Part shown: in pieces, positions 56,764-64,000 of the stretch
Layout: every line of letters starts with the position of its first letter
How positions within the stretch are numbered: the stretch's first letter is position 1
Source of the DNA: Pyrenochaeta sp. MPI-SDFR-AT-0127
Lineage: Eukaryota; Ascomycota; Dothideomycetes; Pleosporales; Cucurbitariaceae
Direction of reading: 5' to 3'
NCBI GenBank assembly: GCA_020747015.1
Contig: JAGTJM010000035.1
Coordinates: 1 to 64,000, forward strand
Length of the DNA: 64,000 nt
The notes under the pieces: model-generated
The model's database searches: none
Seen by the model: the letters and a program-made list of their open reading frames with translations, nothing else
What the model was told of the DNA's origin: nothing
Made by a program: the position numbers and the translations under genes

Positions 56764-57817
56764 TTACTCGACATTTTGAGCCTTCCTCTCGTCCCAAACA
56801 CCAATCGCTTCCTCGGCAGCCTTGACACCACTCAGAGCCATCGCACCAAACGTAGGTCCCATACGGTTTGCGCCGTCTACCTCACTCAACTCCATGCCTC
56901 CCACAATCAAGCCCGGCACAACCTCACGGGTGCGCTTCACGATGGCGTCCTCAGCAGTGCGCATATCTAGACCGCGCATGCCACCCAACTTTTCAATCTG
57001 TTGCATGGACACAAGACGTTTGACAGAGAAGGCTCCAAAGGGGCCGTCATGCCCAGTGGTTGAGATGACGAGGGGTGCATTGATGGTATTAGGGTCCATG
57101 CAAGATTGATCTGGCTGGAGTCAGTAAAATGCTTCAGTTGCTTTCACAAGGGAAGTGGTTGTGCATACCATCGTGGTGCATAGATACGAGCGTCCAGTTC
57201 GTGACAACGCCTGCAATGCGGACAGCGTTGGGGTCCTGGGCAGTAGGAGCGGGTCGAGTGATCAAGTCCTCGACTGCCGTAGCATTGAAGAGCTTGACAT
57301 TCGGAAACTGCAGCACCTTGCTCAACAGCGTGCTGGTGAACAACGCCGCATGCTTCACCACTACGAAGTCACCCTCATCCTCATACGGAACACCGACCTC
57401 ATCCAAGAAAAGTTGAGCCGGCTTCCGCATCACCATGGCGCTGAAGAGCTGACCGCCAAGCCAGGCACCTCCACCAGGGGCAACACCGGCTTCGACGATG
57501 GCGATCTTGAGGTCGGGTCGCTTGGAGGCGAGTGTATAGGCGGCAGAGAGTCCGCAGGAGCCAGCACCCACAATAACAATATCAGACTCAGCATAGGTAT
57601 CGAGGTCGGTAAAGTAGCGTCGAGTCATAGCACGAGAGACCTGCGACTCGCGAATGGGAGCGAAGGTGAAGGCCTCCCAGTTGTTCTCCATTTCAGCAAG
57701 TATCTTTGCCTGGCCATTGGCCGCAGGCTTGACCGCAAGGTCCTTCTTAATGCTCACACCATTGCCATTGCCGTTGCTGGTGGCAGGGATGTCGAAAGTA
57801 GCGGCGGGGGGAGACAT
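56764..57817 (-). CDS. thi4: Thiamine thiazole synthase Thi4
   Basis: Makes the thiazole half of thiamine from NAD+, glycine and the sulphur of its own cysteine (a suicide enzyme in fungi). Predicted 331 aa in two exons, 57817..57169 and 57110..56764, with a 58-bp intron (GTATGC donor, CCAG acceptor). The Rossmann/NAD loop is DIVIVGAGSCGLSAAYTLAS (GAGSCG at 84-89). Family blocks are GGGAWLGGQLFSAMVMRKPA and GVVTNWTLVSMHHD. The intron falls just before the sulphur-donating cysteine (about Cys220, in DQSCMDPN), so correct splicing is needed for activity. The second exon has STTGHDGPFGAFSVKR, GGMRGLDM and NRMGPTFGAMALSGVKAAEE. The 5' leader holds a TPP riboswitch and an upstream ORF (listed separately), so expression should fall when thiamine pyrophosphate is high. 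Confidence 0.96.
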
Positions 57818-57829
57818 TTCGATAGTCTT

Positions 57830-57853
57830 TCACGGAGTGGTAAGGCCTGCCAT
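57830..57853 (-). promoter_or_regulatory. Upstream ORF in the thi4 leader
   Basis: An eight-codon frame (ATG GCA GGC CTT ACC ACT CCG TGA) ends 12 bases before the thi4 ATG. Its ATG directly follows a likely 3' splice site (TTAACAG, ending at 57854) downstream of the riboswitch. Translation of it would be expected to reduce reinitiation at thi4. In Neurospora TPP-regulated genes, riboswitch-controlled splicing decides which upstream ORFs are kept; that mechanism here is inference. Confidence 0.6.
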
Positions 57854-57889
57854 CTGTTAAGTTTGTCCTCACAAGAGGGAGGTGAGCAA

Positions 57890-58049
57890 GCATGTGTCCT
57901 TCCGCTGGTATTATCCAGGTCAAGTTGAAACCGTATAATCTCAGAACGAATCCAGCAGCCCCTCTTCTTCACCTACTACCTGCCTGCTGGAGAGCAAGAG
58001 ATGGCAAGGTGAGAAAGAAGAGCTACTGGAAACGAACACCGGTCCATGC
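57890..58049 (-). promoter_or_regulatory. Eukaryotic TPP riboswitch in the thi4 5' leader
   Basis: The two conserved TPP-aptamer blocks are present on the thi4 strand in the right order: CTGAGA at 57944-57939 (pyrimidine-sensor arm) and CTGGATAATACCAGCG with following GAAGGA at about 57918-57899 (pyrophosphate-sensor arm). The outer strands GCATG (58049-58045) and CATGC (57894-57890) are complementary and can form P1, and CCG (upstream) can pair with CGG (after CTGAGA) for P2. About 75 nt between the P2 strands would be a long P3, as is usual in fungi. Alternative GT donors lie just upstream of and within the element. It probably controls splicing of the thi4 leader. Confidence 0.88.
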
Positions 58050-61000
58050 AGTATACTTAGCATTGAAAGTACCTTGATGGCTTGAGGATAACGCCGGCGT
58101 GCAGAACTTGTCTTGCATCGTGGCAGCCATACTTGAAGCGTTGAGTATCTAGGTGACAGTCAGCGAGTCTTTTCAATCAATGCTGGGTAGGAGTAATGAG
58201 TACGGATACTGAATTGAAGAAGTGAAGTTGTCGGAACAGCAATTGTGAAGGAAGAAAGGTTGGAAAACGATTTGCTCGATGATTAAATACCTCGATAAGC
58301 CCCACCAAGCCCATCAGTATCCATATTCAACCGCTAACTTAAGGCGGGGTAGCTATGACTAAACCCTGCACATAAGCTAATCGAGAGCAAACGGCCCACT
58401 GTATGCAACACCAGTGCATTCGTCAGCGGCGTAGTCTTCATGATATGATTCATGAAGCTCACGCGTGTTGTGGAGATGTGTACACCAACATCAGACACTA
58501 GTACAAGCACACGCTGCAGCAATATCTGCAAATCAAAGGCGAGCACCACAGCATACAACACCATGATCAATTGAATAAGACAATGTCGTAGTTTGGTGGG
58601 AATGGATCATTGTGGTTTCTAAGTGATTGTCCCATCTCAGCGCTGTGGTGAGGCGTCTTTTCCGCTTCACCAAATTATCCGCCCATTGAATAGCTCTCAA
58701 ACTTCTGAATAGTCGTTGACTGTGTACGGTCGCTTACTGTTTAGTTGGATTCCAGAAAATTCTTCGAAAACAATGGCACTTGACAGGCTAAGGAAAGCGT
58801 CCAGGTTGCTGCTTCTTGCGGACCCACTCCAGTTCGGAGCCACGCCATACTTTCAGTTTCAGCAAGGATTGACCTTCGTGCTTGCATCCCCTAGTGTCGA
58901 TCTGGTTGTGAGCAAAGTGCTGTTTGGATAAAAGACACGTATGTATTGTCTGGATTGAATGTCTAGGTAGCCATGCCCGGAGTGAAACGGCCCTGTTGCA
59001 AAACAGCAAATCAACCGTGAATTTTTGCCGGAATCGTTGATGGCCGTCTAGAATACAATGACGGATAAGTAGAGAAGGTGCATAATCCCACACATAGTTG
59101 CCGTGGTGTTGGTACGCTGTACCGGGCAAGTGTCACATAGTATCAACACCGAGTGAATGGTTTGACACACGGCGTTACATCTCGGAAAGCTAATCGCTGA
59201 GCGAAGCTTATGTAGTGAAGACAACCTCTCCACTTGACTTAGTGGACCTGCGTCGTTCGGTAATCGAAGTATTTCCCGAGGCCATCGCAATGGTACCTGG
59301 CCAATTGAGTCAGGGTGTGAACATGGCATAATAGCGCAGAAGTCAAGACGATCTGACGTGCTGATCAGACATCATGGCAGGTCTTGAAACCGGCAGCGAA
59401 GCACACAACCAATAGCACAACGACAATGTTGCAGCGAACATTAAAGAAGGTGATTTGTGTCGAACATAAACGCGAGGTCAAAACAGCTGGAGCATCATCG
59501 TTTGTGGGACCCTGTTGAACAAGAACATGCAGAGGTTCACAATGTTGCGAGCCATGGCCGAGGCAGACATTCGGCAACCAACGGTCGTGCTGCGTAGTGC
59601 GTGCGTGGCTGTCACCAACACATGGGCGAGGGAATCCTCGTCAATCAATGGGCCTCATGTGAGAGACGTTGAGGTTGGTCCTTCGTTCCCGAAGCGGACA
59701 GATCCCAGCAGCGTGGATCGGTCAGGCACCGTTCGGCTCCATGGCAGCGTTCGGCTTGATGAAACAGGTCCGTGATCCCTCGCTATTCCCGCTTTGTCTC
59801 AGAAATATGGCTTGATGAGATGCCGATCATTTGACTAGAATGGATTTATCCCCATATGTGCACACGAGGCAGTCAGGTGCACACGAATGGTGTGCATATT
59901 GCGGCTACGAGTAATGCTAGGGAAAGTGGGCTGTACGACGGCAGGAACGACAAGTGCTTGGGTGCAGAAACGCGGCAGGTTACGTCAAGGAGGTTTGAGC
60001 GACGCTATAAGCTTTCTTTATGTCTTTGGCAGTTATGTTGTGCTATGGTGGTTGACCTTGTTAGTGGTTGTAAGCCTTGTGGGGAGGACATAGTGTCCTC
60101 CTTCAATCTCCCGCAAACGACAGGCTGCGTCCGTTGGTGGCAGGCGGACACGTGTAGGCCTGTCGAGTGTTGTCGAAGCTGAAACAAGTCATTTGGCTGT
60201 CGGGTGTACTATCTGGCTGAAGAAATGAGGGCAACAAGCGGTGTCCAGCTGGTCAGCAAGACGGTCGCGTACCTGCGTTATCTCATGCCTAGAATGTGCA
60301 GCACAGATAGCGATGCTGACGGAGGCGTTCAAAGATGCAGGCCGGGACTCGCGATTCATTCGTCTATTTTTGAGATGTGGTGGAGGACTGCATCTGGTTC
60401 AGGGGAGGGGGCGGGGGCCAGCACTCGCCTCATGCCTACAGAGAGCTGTATTTATATTTGCATTAATGGGCAGAGGTTTGCCGCGCTTTCCTGAGGGTGG
60501 TCAGAAAGAGCAGGATGCGTGCCATGTAATAAGCTTTCCACGCCGCCATCACTAGGGTGGGGAGACAATGGGCGTCCACTTAACAGTGGCTTCGATATAG
60601 CCAAGCGCATTAGGGATGAAGGGATGAATCGCCCGCCATGATCGTCGACGTGTGGAGGGCAGCTTGGCAGGCCCCTTCGCGCATGGGGCAAGGCGCTGTG
60701 GAGTTTGGATTCACAATCCAGGGCCCGAAACACAGGCTGGCCATGCGGCTGACGACGTCGTTTGCTGTGCGGTGAGCAGCCAGCTATGGCGCTGGACGGC
60801 GGTACTGTCTTTGCAGAGAGTCTGCTGCCGCAGCCCCGGCTCCCGCTGATGTCGCGATCACCAAGGGACCGTTCAGGCGTTCGCTTGGTGTGCGAGTCGT
60901 ACTGTGCTTGGAGGCGTGCCGTGCCAGTCTGTGCGGTGCTCTCCCGCGATTGGCACCTCGCTCTCCAGACCCTGGGCCAGGTATATGCTCGGTGCAAAGC

Positions 61001-61381
61001 CAGGCCCGCTTTGGATCCCCCTGCACGCCCTCGTTATTGGCCCTCCACCGTGTGAGGGGACTGAGCCTTGAGGTGAAGCTGTGTGGTTCAGACTTTCACC
61101 GCGCACAAACGTCTGCTCTTCCAGACTGCCGCAGCCTTTTGTTGCCGTGTCTCCATCGAGGTTGCGCGGACTCTCGAGGTTGCACACGCTGCCCTCTAGC
61201 GTACAACACTTTTCATACTCGCCGCGTCCACTTGCAACCACCACTCGACGCTGCGCTCCTAGCTGAGCCATTCTCCCATTCCGCCCGGCGACCCCACGGC
61301 GGTCACCCCTCCAGCTCGAGTCTGCCTCGCTCGAGCCCTCGTCGTGACGCCGCACGCACAGAGACACATCTTGGGAGCAGC
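58050..61381. other. Gene-poor stretch, 3.3 kb
   Basis: The left end is the thi4 promoter and leader start. From 58.3 to 60.5 kb only short frames without motifs occur. About 60.6-61.38 kb is GC-rich with long overlapping frames on both strands, which is probably the promoter and 5' leader of the LIM-RhoGAP gene. No RNA gene or mobile element was recognised. Confidence 0.45.
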
Positions 61382-64000
61382 ATGGACTCGCCAGGAGCCT
61401 ATCCAGAGTCCCCCGTGGACCAGGACGATGTCGTGTATCCGTGCAAGGGATGTGGAGAGGCAAGAACACGCCCTATCACTCATGACCGCAACCGCTGACG
61501 GGTGTCTCTAGATCCTTGAAGAGGGAAAGGCTTTTGAGCTCGGTATGCAATCCTCAATGAGACACACTGTCCCTCGCGCCTTCCACACTCGCCACATTGC
61601 TTCAGAGTCGCACACTGACATAGTCTAGCTGGGAATCGATGGCACATTGACTGCTTCCGCTGCAACACCTGCGGCACCCTCCTCGATTCGGATGCGAATT
61701 TGCTGCTCCTCGGTGACGGCTCGCTAATATGCAACAACTGCACATACAGCTGCAATCACTGCGGCAACAAGATCGAAGACCTGGCCATTTTGACTGGCGA
61801 CCAGGCCTTCTGCGCAAATTGTTTTAGGTGTAGGAATTGCAAGCGCAAGATAGAGAATCTACGCTATGCTCGCACCTCGCAGGGTATCTTCTGCATGTCG
61901 TGCCATGAGTCGCTCATGGCTCGACGGCGCAAAAAATCAAAAAAACCTCCAGCAGCAGTAGCACCAAAAGTCGACAAGTCTTTGCCTGCCTTGCCTCCTC
62001 AAGCCGAGCAGCCACACAGCTCATTCACTCCTGACCTTGATACTCCGTCAGATGTCTTTTCCGAGCCTCCTACAACTGATGTGTCCCCCAGACCGCCTTA
62101 TTCAAGGAGGGGCGACTCTTCCTCGAACTATAGGCGCGAACCGTCTCCTATAGTGGACCGCTCGCGGAAAGGTGCGTACATCAGTTTTGATCATGTCTGC
62201 ATTTTGCTCACCATCGTTATATAGACAATACTACTCTTCCTGCCACCACGTACAGCAAGGAGAGCACCCACGTAGAAACCTCAGACGCCGCCGATGACAG
62301 TATCCTACTCCCATTCGCCCTTGATCCTAATCCTGCTCCAGGCCCCTCACCGCTGGGCAGACCGATTAGTAGATATAACGACCGTACAATGGGAGCCAAT
62401 CAAGCACCAAGCGGTGATGTAAAGAGCGCACGCGATTACTTCAACAGGCCTTCCGGAGACCACAGAGAGATATTGAAGGAGAATGGCCCTCGGTCTGCCT
62501 CGAACGAACGACGTCCACCACCCCCACCCAGTCCACACATTGCCTTTCAGGAAAAGGGCAGGCAGCCATCGGAAACGCTCGTGGACACGCTAAAGAAGAG
62601 GAAAGATGGCACCAGCGACTCCCCTGCTGTTGAGCAGCGGACTCGAAGTCAGCATGCCTCGCCAGCCCCCTCCTCGGCAACGGAGCCGTTCAAGCTGCAG
62701 GAGGTACCGAAGAACAAAAAGGCAGAAGCCAAGCGCAAAGATTCAGATTCCAAGACACCCCCACAACAACAGCTCAATTCTCCTGGGGACATGTCGGCGA
62801 GGTTGAGTCGTCCTCTTGTTGAGCCCACTTTCACGTCTTCTCCACCCGCTGGTGCACAAGACTCTCCCGAAACGTCCGGCTCATCGTTCAGCTCTAATCA
62901 ACGAGTCGAACGCCCAGCTCGGGGAGACTCACTCAATCCCTCGTCATTGAAACCTTCCGCTTCCATCTCAAAGAGTGAAAGGCCTATACCGTCGCCCACG
63001 ACACCGACAGTCAGTCATCCTGAGCGCAAATCGTCTACAACTGCAGCAGCAGCACAGCTTAATGCAGGCCTGGGAATCACTAGCCCTGTAGACTCACCAG
63101 CTACTAAACCCTTCTCAGACGTCCCTGTTCCTCCAGCTCGCTCTGCGGGCAGACTCCCACCGGCTTCTGCCGACACGTTCACTTCCCCACGAGCGCCGCC
63201 GCCGCCACCACCACCACCAGCTTCCCAGTCACACAAAACTAGCGAATCAACAAGCAGTCTTCAGACCGACGCCTCGCGCGATGCCTTTCCCCCAGGTGGC
63301 CTTCCTCGGTACAGTCATCAAGGCGACTTTTCAATGGACGAGGATTTTGCGCGACTGCTTGGCAACCAAGAGCGAGAAGAAAGAGAGACCGGAGTTTTCA
63401 GAAGGGTCTCAAATGCTGTTTCTAAGCATGGCCGTAGCTTTAGTGATCGTGGCTCGGTGACCTCGCGAGGCCACAAGAAGTGGCCAACGAACGGCTCAAT
63501 CGAAATAAGTAGCCCTACAGTAGCTTCGCCCGACACAAAAGAGGAGAGTGTTAATCTACGTAACGAGCTGCGCCGCGCACAACAGCGAATTGCAGAACTC
63601 GAGGCTGAAAAGAACGGACTCCAAGAGTCCATGCACAGCGCTGCTGACATTAGACAAGCAAATACTGTCTTGAGAGAGAAACGTAACACCATGGCTGTCT
63701 TGGACACCCAGCGTGAGATGGTTATACGTGAGTTGGAGATTATGACTGAACACCTCAAGCGTGCCAAGGATAGCAATGGTTCCATGGACATTAACCAGCT
63801 CAAATCAGAGATTCTGCGAGACTTTGCCCAGTCTTTGCACAAACTCAAAGACCAATTGGGCACCCAGATCGAGGATCTTATTTCAAAGAGGGCCGAATTG
63901 ACTGATGAAATATCCAACCTTATTCAGATGAAGGACAAGGGGTTCCAAGAATACGAGTCCCTCACAGCAGCCAACACGCGTTTGTCTGCCACGAATCGGG
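61382..64000 (+). CDS. LIM-domain Rho GTPase-activating protein, N-terminal part (cut by right edge)
   Basis: Exons are 61382..61459, 61512..61542, 61629..62171 and 62225 to the window end, and all phases close. Intron 1 (61460..61511, 52 bp) has a GC donor (GAG/GCAAGA), a CGCTGAC branch point and a CTCTAG acceptor, so it is a GC-AG intron. Introns 2 and 3 are 86 and 53 bp. Tandem LIM zinc modules are assembled across exons 1-3: CKGCGE, then HIDCFRCNTCG, CNNCTYSCNHCGNKI, CANCFRCRNCKRKI and CMSCHE. A long Ser/Pro-rich linker with PPPPPPPP follows, then a coiled coil near 63550-63960 (NELRRAQQRIAELEAEKNGL). LIM-LIM-coiled coil order is that of fungal Rga1/Rga2-type RhoGAPs. The RhoGAP domain itself is expected past the edge, so the assignment rests on the N-terminal part. 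Confidence 0.88.

Noticed and set aside
60873..61498. Two overlapping frames near 200 codons, one on each strand, upstream of the LIM-RhoGAP gene
   Set aside because: Arg/Ser/Pro-rich, GC-driven composition without motifs. The plus frame overlaps the true start at 61382 in another phase.

Overview
The window is nuclear DNA of a filamentous ascomycete (Pezizomycotina), probably a Dothideomycete. The evidence is: most introns are 45-105 bp with GTAnGN-type donors, CTNAC-like branch points and YAG acceptors; there are HET-domain (vegetative incompatibility) genes; there are fungus-restricted families (Zn-free Fungal_trans_2-type regulator, DUF6601-like, DUF3303-like); and some decayed, TA-rich, RIP-like DNA is present. 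The class-level placement is inference. No rRNA, tRNA, CRISPR or intact transposon was recognised.

Layout. 0-13 kb: a hypothetical Ser/Gln-rich protein cut by the left edge; a single-pass, Ser/Thr-rich surface protein; a fungal transcription-factor-like protein; an MFS exporter; and cytosolic glutaminyl-tRNA synthetase. 13-21 kb: two unknown proteins, a METTL16-type RNA m6A methyltransferase, the sirohaem enzyme Met8, and the FYVE/Rabenosyn-type endosomal protein Vac1. 22-30.4 kb: a small secreted protein with an inhibitor-I9-like fold, a broken unknown gene, a ferric reductase, a DUF6601-like membrane protein and a small DUF3303-like protein. 31-44 kb: a small basic protein, an F-box-like protein, carnitine acetyltransferase (mitochondrial presequence plus peroxisomal AKL tail), mitochondrial malate dehydrogenase and a second F-box-like/DUF protein. 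44-51.5 kb: an accessory island with one intact HET gene, three HET fragments, TA-rich decayed DNA and a C-terminally four-span membrane protein. 52-64 kb: CLASP (Stu1), thiamine thiazole synthase Thi4 with a TPP riboswitch and upstream ORF in its leader, and a LIM-domain RhoGAP cut by the right edge.

Functional links. Carnitine acetyltransferase and malate dehydrogenase lie tail to tail, and both serve acetyl/reducing-equivalent movement between mitochondria, peroxisomes and cytosol. Met8, ferric reductase and Thi4 are cofactor/iron functions but are not clustered. The transcription-factor-like gene and the MFS gene lie head to tail on one strand and might be a regulator/exporter pair.

The best regulatory find is the Thi4 TPP riboswitch. 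The most unusual region is the HET island, which combines intact, truncated, chimeric and stop-interrupted HET pieces with an unrecognised membrane protein. Exon boundaries given here were read by eye from splice signals and reading-frame continuity, and have not been tested against transcripts.
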